The notes below the pieces were generated by a model. The model had not been told where the DNA came from. It searched no databases and saw only the letters and a list, made by a program, of their open reading frames with translations. A stretch of DNA of 64,000 nt from Hermetia illucens. Taxonomy: Eukaryota > Arthropoda > Insecta > Diptera > Stratiomyidae. The position numbers and the translations under genes are program-made. Below, in pieces: positions 21,480 through 42,421 of this stretch (position 1 is its first letter; each line of letters opens with the position of its first letter). The DNA is taken from contig NC_051853.1 in the NCBI RefSeq assembly GCF_905115235.1, positions 49,721,467-49,785,466 of the forward strand, given 5' to 3'.

Positions 21480-22729
21480 GAAATAAAAAAGTACATTTGA
21501 TTGGTATTGCATTTATCATGCATTTTGTACAAGACGAAATGCCATTTTTACCAAGACGTATTTATCTCGTGTTAATTGAGCAATAGCTGCTATATTAGAT
21601 ATAAGCTTTTATGAGAGAATGAGGATTAGCGCTTCTAATATATTTTGATGGCTGACCGGCATGCTCGGCTAAAATGAACTCCAAACAGTTTGTAATGGCC
21701 TCCTCTCAGTGGCGCCAACAATTCTTAGATAAAGTATTTAATATTTTGACGAAAATAGGAGTTGTTAAGGACGTATAAAGGAATAATATGCGGCCAACAA
21801 ATCAAACACGATAATATACCATAAATCAGGCCCTCCTGCACGACAATGCAGGACTCAATGACGTAAAGACACCACTGTTCCTTGAAAGTAGATCTACTCC
21901 ACCGTGAGTATGACGTTCATAATATTCTAACAGTTACTAGCAACGAAATCTGACAAAAACATCTTCTATTTGCATATTATTTACGAACTAACTCTGAATT
22001 GAGTCCATAAATACGTTGAGCAAGCTCCAGGGACTACAAACAGCATAATATCTGCTAACTACACGTACTTTCACTTCTCCCTCTCAAAACTTTCCTAGTA
22101 TAGATCAGGAAAACAATTGCGTTTTTATGCGCATCTACAAACTAGAATAAATTCTAATCCAAACATTTAGACACTACCTACTTTACTCATCAATCGCGAG
22201 GCTTAAAATCATTCATAAACAACTTAAATAATTGAAAATTAATACAACTCTCCCGACAACTATTGCAGTTGATCCGTCAAGCAACAGAAAAGCGCTACGC
22301 TACAGGTTTTTCGAGAATATAATGAAATAATTGAACGTAGCCGACCTACCTTTCAATTCAATTTCACGTCAACGATTAAATCGCGTGAAGCCGCACTGCA
22401 ATTGATATACTCCTTAAAATTAAGCGTAAACGCAAACGACATCCAAAGGAAACTGTAAATATTCCGCAGATGATAGCAGCAACAATTTCCCACATCGAAA
22501 GGCAATTTCAAAAATATCCCAAAATGGCTACGTTCGTTCTAATAGAATGGTTTAATGTTTCGCTGGAGATATAGCGATGACATGCACTGTGGTGGAAGGG
22601 AATGAGAATGTTTACGGTTTGATGCGTGTTTAATGTGATATTTGTGTCTAGACTAAGAACCATGTCGAATCAAATATATAAACAATAATAAATGGGACTG
22701 TGTAAATATTACAAACGGCACGGCGGTAG
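21480..22729. other. Upstream flank of the PHD/SAM gene
   Basis: Should contain the missing first exon and promoter of the minus-strand PHD/SAM gene, but no short exon can be chosen by eye. No transposon motif recognised. Confidence 0.35.
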
Positions 22730-22925
22730 CGTTGGTACGATGGCTGAACTGGTTGGGCGAACCTCGTCTTTGTTCTTGTGTAGCCACCGTAGTCTTATCA
22801 CTTGGTAGTGTTAAGTATGATGATAATGAAACTGAAGTACTCCTTTATCCTCATTGACTCATAATAATGAGGAAGAAGAGACTGTGTGGGTTGCCTATAC
22901 TCCACAATGGAATGAAAAGGAGATA
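22730..22925 (+). repeat. Second SINE-like repeat, copy 1
   Basis: Shares with 63055-63335 the string AAGTATGATGATAATGAAAC followed by T/AAAGTAC, and a downstream ACTCCACAATGG block. The head (ACGATGGCTGAACTGGTTGG) looks like a diverged tRNA-type A box. Weak evidence that it is a SINE; good evidence that it is a repeat. Confidence 0.5.
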
Positions 22926-22939
22926 TACAAATAAGAGGC

Positions 22940-23110
22940 ACCAGATCATCATAATCAACTGCGTAACAACCAGCATCCTCTCAAGGCCTGCCTTAATCAA
23001 GAACTCCACACATGCCGGTTCTGCACTGAAGTCAACCAATTGAACACTGGCAGCGGTCTGACATCCTGACCTACGCCTGCCATCATAAAATAGATGGTAC
23101 CTACATCTAG
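22940..23110 (-). mobile_element. Non-LTR retrotransposon 3' end (GAT-tailed group), copy 3
   Basis: Minus-strand frame with DGRRRSGCQTAASVQLVDFS and CVEFLIKAGLERMLVVTQ, ending in ATTATGATGATC. It matches the last about 150 bases of the copies at 6.6 and 50.2 kb ([15 protein letters not shown] region and the GAT tail). Confidence 0.8.
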
Positions 23111-23409
23111 TACACCTCGTGTAGGAGTTTTTAGTTTTGTCTGATGTGAGGTATGAGTTGAGGCCTAAGAATACACTCAAAATCTTCCCTGCTTGTCGAA
23201 AAAGGCGATTAAAGGAATAGAAATGTGTAGGCTAGCAATCAGCAAATTCCGAAACTTAATGCTACCGAAATGTCAACAACGCCTCGGACTTCACGGCTAT
23301 GACTTTGGCTATCGAAAATAGACTATGACTGGTTTCTGAAATGAACGCACGCTCCTCTACAACGCTATCGAAGGTCCCCAGAATGCTGCCTTTTTTCAAA
23401 ATGAGCAAA

Positions 23410-24830
23410 AATTTCAACGATATAACCTGAATATTCTGGGCTTAAAGAAGTAAGATGGTGGGACTGCAGAGAGTAATCCTTTCCTTCTTTCTGCAATGTG
23501 TTTTTGTACTCTGGAAAGCCCAGAAGTAGCAGGCCTAGTGTTTTTGACGGCTACCGAAAGGCGCATTCTATTGACCTTGAAGTCGATTTCTAAAAGGATT
23601 CTGACTGCAAGATTCTGGTTCAGGTTAAGGAGCATCAACTTGCACAGTGCTATGTGCTAACGGAAATTTTCGATATAGTGGTAAAGGAACCCTACTATGA
23701 GTAATTATACGCAATTTAGGCTTCCAAAAGGTGACATTGTGATGGTCACCGTAACGATAACGGTGGGAGTTTTGTAGATTTCTGCATCCACAGCATTTCG
23801 TCATTGATTGGAGATTGTTCGAGCCCAGAGCTCCTATAAGCAAAAAGTCGGTTGGGTTTGAACAATCAGATTAACCACTTTGCCTTCGGCAGTGGATTTG
23901 GAAGTTGTCTTCTGAATATGCGTAACCAGAGAGGTGCTGACATTCCTCTCGAAAGGGATCACCATTTGATAGTGACTCATCTTCACTTCAGTGGGAGAAA
24001 TGTGTTGCTGATCGGAGGGTAGATACAATAAGTAACCCCTTTAAGAAAGGAAGGGATTAAAGGCTCTATTGATTACATGACGAGCGTAATGTACTCGAAC
24101 TCCGGTGCCAGGCGGAATCTCGGGAAGTCCAAAGTAGTTTCCATCGTGGAAAAAGATAATTTGTTATTACGCAGATCAGGGAAGCAAGAGATACCGCAGA
24201 ACGTAATGATTTCAGAAGTGTAAACCACATTATGAAAGAACTTACATGAGGTTCGCCAGCCTTCCGATGCTTCTGTGAAGCACTTTAACGGTAGACTCCT
24301 CATGCACGATGTCGAGCACCTGAAGAAGTAGAGAGAACACTTCAACACAGTTCTTAATGGTATCACGTCAGATGAAGTTCCGCTTTTTGTAGATGAAATG
24401 GCTAGGCACCGTAACATGCGAATACGGATTGTTTCTCCAAGCAGAAGAGAAATCATTTTGACCATAAGCGAACTCAAACGGAGTAAAGTCGCTCGGTTCG
24501 CTCGCTGTACCTGCAGTTTCTGTAGAACTGAAACTTTTACTCTCACGGAAATCTTGAGATTCCTAGGCCTTTCCCAGAGAGGGAAAGAAGGGGATGATCG
24601 TTAAGACCTCAAAGAAGCGGACCCGCTTTGAATGTGCGGATCCGCTCTGAGACAGAGAGCAGACTGGATTCCGGTCCTGATCCTCTTGGATTAAATACAT
24701 CAATGAAGCACGAATCACTTTAGAACAGTGTGCGGAGCTTAGATTTACGCTTCACCTGCTCTTCGTCAATTTCGAGGGTGAACATGGGCTCTATGCAGGA
24801 GGGGCATTGCAGATAAACTAATAGCCATTA
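23410..24830 (+). mobile_element. Non-LTR retrotransposon remnant (endonuclease to start of RT)
   Basis: Plus-strand pieces in correct order: LNILGLKEVRWWDC (23429), LVQVKEHQLAQCYVLTEIFD (about 23613), MRNQRGADIPLERDHHLIVT (endonuclease end, about 23918), GRLLxxDVEHLKKxxEHFNT (about 24292), RIVSPSRREIILTISELKRS, then TGFRSGSS and LEQCAELRFTLHLLFVNFE (about 24720-24780), the RT block before the catalytic loop. Each block sits in a different frame or has stops, so it is long dead. This is an AP-endonuclease-type LINE; the 3' end is absent. Confidence 0.8.
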
Positions 24831-24879
24831 AGTTGAAATTAATGTCCATGTTTTTTTACAGTTAATATAATATTATATA

Positions 24880-24985
24880 TATATAGAAACGAAGTAGGTG
24901 GCCTCCTTCATCAATTTAGAGAATTAGGTACTAGCATTGATGAAGGAGGCACGTGGTCTCCGAAACAATTGTATGCAGAAGGAAA
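24880..24985. repeat. Inverted repeat with hammerhead-like right arm
   Basis: A perfect 14-base inverted repeat GCCTCCTTCATCAA (24901-24914) / TTGATGAAGGAGGC (24937-24950) with a 22-base loop. The right arm continues TGATGA-A-GGAG-loop-CTCC-GAAAC, like a similar minus-strand motif at 35259-35287. The left arm, read on the minus strand, starts the same way, so this may be two element ends inserted head to head. Confidence 0.6.
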
Positions 24986-25337
24986 ATAAAAATATTGACA
25001 GTATAAGGAACATCACCTAGTTCCTTTCTTAACTTGTAATAGCCATTATCAATTCTGCACTTACCAACCTGCATTGTAGGTCTGTTGAGGTTCTTTGAGA
25101 GACCTGGAAAAGCTCCATTGCATTCTATGGTGAATATTTTCGGTCATTCAAATCGATAATATGCAAGCGAATGCTCTAACCGTGCAACCTGATAGCCGCA
25201 ACTGCAGCACAATACACAACTGATTGCAGTAACGAGATGCAATATCGTCATTGACTTGAGATGGAATTTTCAGGATTGCTGGAGGTGCATAGACTGTGAG
25301 AACGCCGGACTAAATAAAGGACTTTTTTGTGAAAATT

Positions 25338-25706
25338 CTATTCAGGTTCGTTGCAATTCGTCTTGAATTTCAGCGGAGATGCTGGTGCAGAAGAATACTG
25401 GTCTGCAACTCGCTGTACAGTCACGTGCGCGTATTGCGGGGAACGCTCGACGGATCTTCGGTGTAACAAGCGGCGGTATCTGCTCCCGCCGTTGAAGTGG
25501 TGTGAAGCAGCTGAAACAGGTGGACCCATGCTCCTGACCATCATGCCGTCTAGATGCCCACGATTAGCTGTTTGGATGACGTGCTGCCCAAAATGGTAGT
25601 ACGAACCAGTCGCCATACCGGATTTTACATTTTCTCTTCTCCTCATTTGATGGATGCGCATTTTATACCTAATTGCACAACTGCAGTTAGTAATGTACAA
25701 GACCAC
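25338..25706 (-). CDS. Unidentified open frame, 122 codons
   Basis: A GC-richer island inside AT-rich DNA. The frame encodes a basic, histidine- and arginine-rich protein (GSYYHFGQHVIQTANRGHLD, SRYRRLLHRRSVERSPQYAH, YSSAPASPLKFKTN). There is no domain I recognise, no transmembrane segment and no usable splice context. It could be a single exon of a larger gene, a transposon fragment or chance; the composition is the only reason to list it. Confidence 0.25.
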   Translation of the reverse strand: MVLYITNCSCAIRYKMRIHQMRRRENVKSGMATGSYYHFGQHVIQTANRGHLDGMMVRSMGPPVSAASHHFNGGSRYRRLLHRRSVERSPQYAHVTVQRVADQYSSAPASPLKFKTNCNEPE

Positions 25707-25759
25707 AAATTTCCTGAGTTTTCCTCAACTAGCCCCTGCGATGGCCTATAACCATTCAG

Positions 25760-28260
25760 ACTGACGTTATCCACCCATTTGACTTCCGAAAAAAGTGAGT
25801 TGTACAGCTCCTTTCCCATCATCCTCAGTTGCTTATTATGATCAAGGAAGAATGTAAACGAATAAAAGATTGGTGAAACTGTAACGCATATTCGCTGATG
25901 ATTCAGCGTTTAAATTAAAAATTACTCACGCTAGGATCTTACCAATAAAAAGATACTTTTTAGGGTTGTTTCCCAAACACCTTGAGCTGGTCAAACAAAT
26001 TGATTTTTTATTTATTTTTACGATTAGTATCGTTAACAACAGAAAGCTTCATTTATTTTAACAATGTTTTTTTTCCTTTATGTATTCATGTAACAAGTTG
26101 AAGAGTGAAATACAGCAGTGTACTGGCTATTGACTATATCTTACAACCAATTCATAACATAAAGCGGTCTCAAAGAATGCGTACATCGATTGTATACTAG
26201 AGTACAATCGAATCAAGTCAATCAACCATTCGAATCGAATATTCAACTCTTCCCGTTTTGCAAATTGATAATAGGCCTAAATTATATGTTTAATTTTGCT
26301 CAAAGTGAAGCACATTCTATCCTAATAATTGAATTGTTTTTAAAGATTTCTTTTATTTTTATTTTTGAGGACATTTTGCTCTCATTAGTTGATAAACGTT
26401 TGGTAGCGTCTTGAGGATTTTTCACTATTAAATGATTCTATCAACTACAATAAAGATAGTTTTGAAGGAGAAAAATATTTTAGATATACAATTAATAACA
26501 CGCATTTAATATTTGAATATAAATTTGCAACTTGTTTGCGATGCAAATTATTGGAAGCCATGATGTAACTGTTTGCGAAATATTTTGAAAAAATTACTTC
26601 TTGCTCATTTAACTTTTTTCTCCAAATTTTAATTAGAAATATAACAGGACTGGTATTGTCTCTCAGACAAAGTGTTCCTAGAAAGTACGTTCTATTGCAA
26701 TCCATTAAGCAAGGGCCTTTCTAAATGTATCTAAACCTAATTAATCTACTTTCGCTAATACTTGGCTATATTTCAGAAGAAAAACATTCTTCAATATACA
26801 AAGTATGGTAGGGGACAAAGCCATGTTTGGAATCGTAGTAAAAACACTAGTGGTTGGAATTTGTTGAAATTAATTTGCTTAATCAGAAAACTTTCCATTC
26901 GTCTTAAGACCTTTTTTTACATTTATAGAAGCGTTGTTGGTATACATTTTCATTCAAATTTTCAGTAAAAGTTTTCCTCTTTTGACTGAACATTTCTAAA
27001 AGCAAAAGTTAGTTCAGTCAAAGTAAATTTTACCTAGAAATTATGAAGCACATATTTCAATTCAATAGTTTTAACGAAAAACTACTGAATGTATATTTGA
27101 TTCATTTAGAAAAGTGCAACAAAGTCTAACAAATGTTTATTTCCTGAAGTAACGATACAAGGGCCTTCCCAAATACGAATTCCTATAAATGTTAAAGTGT
27201 TTTACATTCTTTTTTGAGATTGAAGTAATTAATATCGGGATGGTAGTTTTGAATCTACCAATTCTCACATTCGAAATAAATTCTAAATCGTTTTGAATAT
27301 CCACACAAACTACGTATTATTTTAATTTAAAGAAATTACGTTTTGCTATTCGTTTGATAACTTTACTATGAACGGAATGCACCTAAACCACTAATATATA
27401 CACTCACTTTATCGTTTTCCCCAATATCTAGATAAATAACTTAACATAAACATATTAACAATAATATACAGCTTCGTATGTTACAAAATAAATATTGCAT
27501 TTTCGTTAATAAGTCAACAAAATATATAACTCTTTCTTTGCTTGTACGTCTGGCGAATTCCTTCATTTCGAACGGGAACAATTGACATAATAATATCTTT
27601 AACCTTATCGATAACCAATTCTCCTAGCAGCCAATTCTTTCTTTGTCTTGCGATTAAATGTTTTTACAATAAATGTCTTTATTAAAGTAGCACAGAACTG
27701 AATGCTAACTAATCTTTCTATTTCAAATCCCACATCTTTGTTACGAATGTTTTAAACTTCCAAGAACACTTTGAATTATATGTCAGAGGTAGGAGCAAAT
27801 GAATACTAGACACATGAGTAGGGTTACCGATCCTGAGCATAAAAAATCGGTCATTACCGTTGCTTTTTATTGTTTGGAATTTCTTTTATTTTGTCATATA
27901 GTTTCAAACTTCGACATTAACAACAAAAAGCAAATCGTTTCAGATATCTGACTTTATCGTGGCTCGTTTGCCTACTAAATTAGAATGCAAGCCCACGATT
28001 TAGGTCCCCTCTTATAATGCCTTCTCATACTCAAAGATCGCAAAAGCCGCATATAACAACTTTATGCAAATCAATTATATTCAATCTGACTTTGCAGAAT
28101 AGAACCTAAAACTAGCGCTAACTAATAAGTTACACTTAAATGACACTATGTAGTATGTAGACGTAACTTTCACACCCGCGGCCGTACACTGTGGCCGTGA
28201 TAATTAGAATATGTCATTGAATGTAACAATGGACATATTAAGTAGCTAATCCTTTATCAG
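25760..28260. other. Long gene-free AT-rich stretch
   Basis: 2.5 kb without a supportable coding frame or recognisable repeat. The right end should hold the Nsf 3' UTR (minus strand). AATAAA-like strings are too frequent to choose a poly(A) site. Confidence 0.45.
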
Positions 28261-37776
<9,516 letters not shown>

Positions 37777-38809
37777 CTTATTCTGCTTGTTTCTGACTTG
37801 CTACCCACAATAATTGATTTTATTTTTTCACAGTTTTGTCTCTTTGAGGAGTGACGAAAAATCGATAAATTCTTGTTTGCAATCAACGTTGATTTTGCAT
37901 TTCTCTGCTCTGCCACTACTCCTTATTGATTTTGTTGGAATGTGTAGCAGGCAAGTGTAACGATTTAATCCGTTTTGTAAGGCGTTTATCACAACCCCCG
38001 ACAATAAATGGAAATTATTCACGTAGCCTGCACTCCCCACGACACCAACTCACTATGACAACTTGTCAAATCGAAATGGTCGTTGGATTTTCTCTTGGAG
38101 CTGAGTAAAATTGAAAGGGAAAAATATCTATGTTGAGTGGTTGAACGTCAATTCGGATTGCGATGTTACAGTGACGATATCATAGAATGACGGTTATTGA
38201 GTGATATTGAGGATTCCATGTTATAAAATCTGTATTGAATTTGAAAAAAAAATATTTCAGCAAATGAGGAGTAAAATATAACCAAGTTAAAAAAAATGCT
38301 GCATAAATTTTTTAGGCATATAAATCCAATAGGATGATTTAATGTTCATGGTGATGGATAGGATGATGGCTTAATACTTTTGCAATTTTTGGACAATCGA
38401 TCAAGAAAGCAGAAGGAACTTTATTGCAGATGAAACTCAAATATTATGCTGTAAACTAAAATCAAAAGTGAAACTTTCTAAGAGAGATATAAGTAAAAAA
38501 CTCTATTTCGAACATGGCTGTATCTAGTTTCATGCTATCAAGTCAAAATTGAGTTGGCTACCAATTGAGTATTGCATGATACGATATTGGTTCATGGAGA
38601 GTACTTTCCCCAAGAGATTCATCGAAACCTATCATGTTTTCTGTGGAATAAAAATAAAAAAAAAAATGAAAATTCGAAACCTAAATGGAACATATTGCAA
38701 CATTCGAACAATTAAACACAATAGCAACTTCAGTTAAAAATAAACGCCATTAAAAATAACTAAAATATATAATAAAAAAATATTTTTCAAATCATGAATG
38801 TATATCCTT
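37777..38809. other. Upstream flank of Nsf
   Basis: Should hold the Nsf 5' UTR and promoter (minus strand). The part up to about 38060 is less AT-rich than the rest, which fits a 5' UTR and core promoter, but no element can be pinpointed. Nothing is recognisable beyond it. Confidence 0.4.
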
Positions 38810-39717
38810 TTAACCCTTGTGTTACCAACCAAAAGAATCTACATTGTTTACCACTCGGGTACCCGGGTACCCAGGCACAGATTTATAAGTAATACTGTAC
38901 TGTAACTCAAAACAAGTTCATGTATTAGACAGACATTGACTAAATTATGGTTCATGAAGATATTTGAGCTGAATATATATTGTAGTTAGTGTGACTTTTG
39001 TTTTATATTATCAAATTGCAATTTGTGATGTTTGTAATCCTATATCAGGCATAAAACCCAATATACCTTCTTGATCCTCTAAAAGCCAGGTTCCTTGAGT
39101 TGAATAGATAATCAAAGAGAAGGCTTTCTATATTCTTTAATAACAGAGAAACATTTTAAAACATATATATATGGAAAAAATAACTAAGTATTTTTAATGC
39201 AGTCAATAAAATTATGTTGAATAAATCTACTTATTACAATGTAATAATCTCATTATTTATTTTATTAGTGCGTAAACACAAAAAAATTGATATTTTTATT
39301 CATAACGATGATATTGTGAAATGTGGTCATAATTGTAATCATTGTACTTATATATACACTATATATAAACAATTGAAAATTAGAATAATATCTCATAACT
39401 TATTTATCTATTAATATCTATTTACATTTTTCGTGTGGAAACACATTTGCTTTATGATGTATGATTTATGTATTATACATGAATAACATGAACTTTATGT
39501 AGGGTTGCTCCGGGTGTTATATACGTGTACTTTTTGTCAACTTTAGAATTTTTTCATTTAGAAAAATAAAAAAAAAATGCTTCATACATAATTTGATCGA
39601 AAATTGGTTGAATTGTGAATATTCGAGAGGAATTCAGTCATGTTTTTCAAGAACAAAAGTAATTTAACAAATTGTACATCGATGGGTACCCAGATACCCG
39701 GGTAACACAAGGATTAA
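38810..39717. mobile_element. piggyBac-type non-autonomous element (MITE-like)
   Basis: Bounded by the piggyBac target TTAA at 38810-38813 and 39714-39717. Terminal inverted repeats follow directly: CCCTTGTGTTACC at 38814 and GGTAACACAAGGA ending 39713 (one mismatch). Each end also has a GGGTACCC-rich block (CTCGGGTACCCGGGTACCCA near 38855; GGGTACCCAGATACCCGGGT at 39684). The 900-base interior is extremely AT-rich with no transposase-like frame, so it would need a piggyBac transposase supplied from elsewhere. The near-perfect ends suggest a fairly recent insertion. Confidence 0.85.
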
Positions 39718-39719
39718 AC

Positions 39720-40089
39720 ATATTCGATGAAAATAATAAATTAAATGAATTACGAAGAAAAAAATGGAGAACAATTTAGAGGTAAGCATCTGCATAAAGA
39801 AAAGAAACAAAAGGCTATAAGAACAAAATCAAAGTTAAGTCGAAAACATGTTGGAAATCGGAAGCTACACGCCTTGGGCATGATGGAATTGTGTATTTGT
39901 TATGTAAGAATATTTGACTGCACGTACATTTCATTCCCACATAGCTAATAGATTGATATAGATTGGCTATATGATATTTACATTGTACAACATACAATGT
40001 CTTGGGTTGCAGCAAATTTGCACGAATGAAACACCTTTGATTTACTGGAACCATGCTGACCATAATATATAATGATTCTTCAAACTTTC
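39720..40089. other. Unassigned stretch
   Basis: AT-rich; the small frame at 39745-39948 is lysine-rich and not diagnostic. Confidence 0.4.
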
Positions 40090-40655
40090 CAAATTTTATA
40101 ATAGTACAAAATTGTGTACTCCTAGGATGAAATTTCAGAAATATATACAATTATTTGCTTTATTTGAGCAGATATCGGGATAGAGAGTAATTTAAGTGAA
40201 GAATTTTTCAATAGGGTAGTTTTTGCGAACGGACTCCTAATGTAGTAATAATAATCGTTAGCCCGATATTCCAATTCGATCTGGACTTTGAAGTCTGTTA
40301 GAGAACTTAATTCAAGTTCGTAACGACACACTACAGGACTACGGTACTGTAGGAGCCATTGTGCCCGCCGCTAATTATATGGATTTGACTGACTCATTCA
40401 CAGCTGAGTCAACTGGTATTCGACATCCAGTCACGATACAAATTACTGTGTTATCATCGAAATTCGAACCGTGACTTTTCATTGCAATTAACTTTATGTC
40501 TATATTTGGGACGTCACACCCCTTCCCCTCTTCTACATGTATGGAGGTAAAATAGTGACATGTGTGGCGCGAATTGGAGTTACAACATCCTCACCAACAT
40601 ATATAAACGTGAACATAGTAAACCAGTTTCAATAAGGCTTTATTTAATAAAAAAA
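40090..40655 (+). repeat. Dispersed 0.78 kb repeat, degraded, interrupted by a SINE
   Basis: The left part has TTATTTGAGCAGATATCGGG and a TAGTTTTTGCGAACGG block (up to about 40225). After the SINE come CTTCTACATGTATGGAGG and the CCAGTTTCAATAAGGCTTTA end (40505-40650). Strongly diverged. Confidence 0.6.
40240..40480 (-). repeat. tRNA-derived SINE, diverged copy
   Basis: Reverse-complement family strings: ACGACACACTACAGGACTAC, GGATTTGACTGACTCATTCA, CAGCTGAGTCAACTGGTATT and CAGTCACGATACAAATTACT. The B box is at ATCGAAATTCGAACCGTGAC. It sits within a copy of the 0.78 kb repeat and is therefore the younger insertion. Confidence 0.75.
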
Positions 40656-40659
40656 TAAC

Positions 40660-41640
40660 AAACAAGACATATGTGAGCTTTCTGGAGAAAATCAATTACA
40701 AGTATAAAGCGTCCCTTACCTACCTCTACCATTGTTTAGCATACTCGTGGTTTGAAGCCGTGATCTTAAAAGGTAAAAGACGTTTCATGGTAAAAGACGA
40801 TCATTTTATTTAGCTTCTATTTAACGGCCTAATTCAGCTACGCACAGAGACCGAAAATTTGAAAAGGGAGGCTTCTATAGGAAGAAGTACTAGACACTGC
40901 CAAGTGCATTTCTAACATTCGTATTAGCGATATATCGCGTATCGAGCTATGTATCGCTTTTTCTGAGTCAACGTCTGGATGGAAGAAGGTATAACTATAC
41001 TTAGCCCTTGAACAGCCCTGCTCCTCTATTTCTGGAGACAGCAATGGAGATGGAGATCTATTGGATAGAAAGAGATTTCAGATACGGAAGCACGTTATCC
41101 AGTGATTTAGTGCGGACATTTTGTGGATTAGGTTCTAATTTTCTTTATTAAGCCTGGGCAGAGGCAACCCATCAGACGCTGCCTTACCTCTGGCTCGTGG
41201 ACCACAAGAGAGGAAGTAAGTAGCTATCCAAGTTCCCGACCCCTCAATCTTCAAACAAACAAAAAAAGTTGATTTAGGCGTAAACGCATATCATTTGATC
41301 ATTTGGCACAATATTAAAATGAGTTTCACTGATCTCATTTTTATCACAATTTACTCCTCTTAGCACAATAAACTATTGATTTTATATATTCAAATATGTT
41401 GAAATTATTGAGTGAAAAGTGATTGCCTCTTGGAAGTTCTTTTTACGATATAATATGGGACTCAATCGGAAGCATATAGATTTAGTATGGTCTCTCCCAA
41501 CTTCCAAAATTTTATATTTAGTAAATATAGTAGGTGAAGCCGACGGCTCGTTACCTCTCTTGAATGTTAGTTCTCGTATTGACAGAAGGGAGGCGCTACT
41601 ATTCAATGTAGTATTCATTGCGTTAAGTTTTCAGCCTGCA
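40660..41640. other. Unassigned stretch upstream of Zdhhc8
   Basis: No coding or repeat motif that I can name. The base composition becomes less AT-rich near 41640, where the Zdhhc8 upstream region begins. Confidence 0.4.
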
Positions 41641-42329
41641 CAACATGTGGGTGTGTTAGTTGACGAAACGTCGTGAATAGGCGACAGAACGAAGACGAGA
41701 AAGAGAAAAGTCAAGAGGTGAACACTGTGCGATGAAGTGTTGAGGAAAAAAAGGTTTTGTGTTAAGGGAAAACGCGTGAGGAAAAGCGATTTTCGCGTGG
41801 TCTGTTGTCGTGGTAGTCTTTATCCTCGTCGTCGCGCTCCTCGTGAAAACCATTCCATCCGGAACGTATTATTATAACTTCCAACCGGACACAAAAAGTC
41901 GGATACATCAAGGCTGGAAACGGGCAACGGGACGTCAAGTTGGGAGTCTGCTGCTTCTGAGCAAGTGGAAAAATCACGGTCACGAAATGGACTACGAGTC
42001 GCGATATTGCCTGCGAATTCTCCGAAAAGAAAATTGATCGGACGAGGTAGCTGCTCCTGCTTGGCAAGTTGTCGCGATAGTTTTCGTGCACAATAGTGTC
42101 GGGTGAGAAAAGTGAGAAGTTGTGGGTGCGCGTGTGAAATCCGAGTGCTGGGTGCGAGAAGTTATCGTGGAAAAGTGAAAAGTGCCCGCCAGCACGGGTT
42201 CAGTCAGGCAGGGAGTGGGGAGAAGGTCGGAAGAAGTTCATAAAAGAAGAAAAAAGTGCGTTTCTGGGTACCTGTGCACGTCGAGCAGAGCAAGGTCCGT
42301 GCGGCACGGACTAGCAAAGCGGAGGAGCG
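41640..42329 (+). promoter_or_regulatory. Probable 5' UTR / promoter region of Zdhhc8
   Basis: A purine- and GC-richer block with many short open frames and GTGTG/GAAAAG runs, directly upstream of the MPKCD start codon. Composition contrasts with the AT-rich flanks on both sides. No TATA box or initiator could be fixed, so the transcription start is not placed. Confidence 0.4.
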
Positions 42330-42421
42330 ATGCCGAAGTGCGATGTCAAAACACGGTACATCCCCGCGACATTCGCTTGGGCCCTGCTGTTGGTGACAAC
42401 CTTCCTGTTTTTCTACTACCC
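42330..42421 (+). CDS. Zdhhc8: First coding exon of a Zdhhc8/5-type palmitoyltransferase
   Basis: ATG at 42330 opens MPKCDVKTRYIPATFAWALL, then LVTTFLFFYYP, ending at a GTAAGT donor (42422) after two bases of codon 31. This is the N terminus of the insect member of the ZDHHC5/ZDHHC8 subfamily, which transfers palmitate to cysteines of membrane proteins; the segment contains the start of the first transmembrane helix. The DHHC catalytic exons are not found in the remaining 21.6 kb, so the first intron probably runs past the window or the next exon is too short to see. A longer frame, 42182-42466, overlaps in another phase and is a shadow. The call rests on 31 residues matched from memory of the family. 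Confidence 0.75.

Noticed and set aside
41656-42091. Long minus-strand frames (41853-41656, 42091-41762)
   Set aside because: They lie antisense in the probable Zdhhc8 5' UTR, are serine/threonine/histidine-rich by composition and have no domain.
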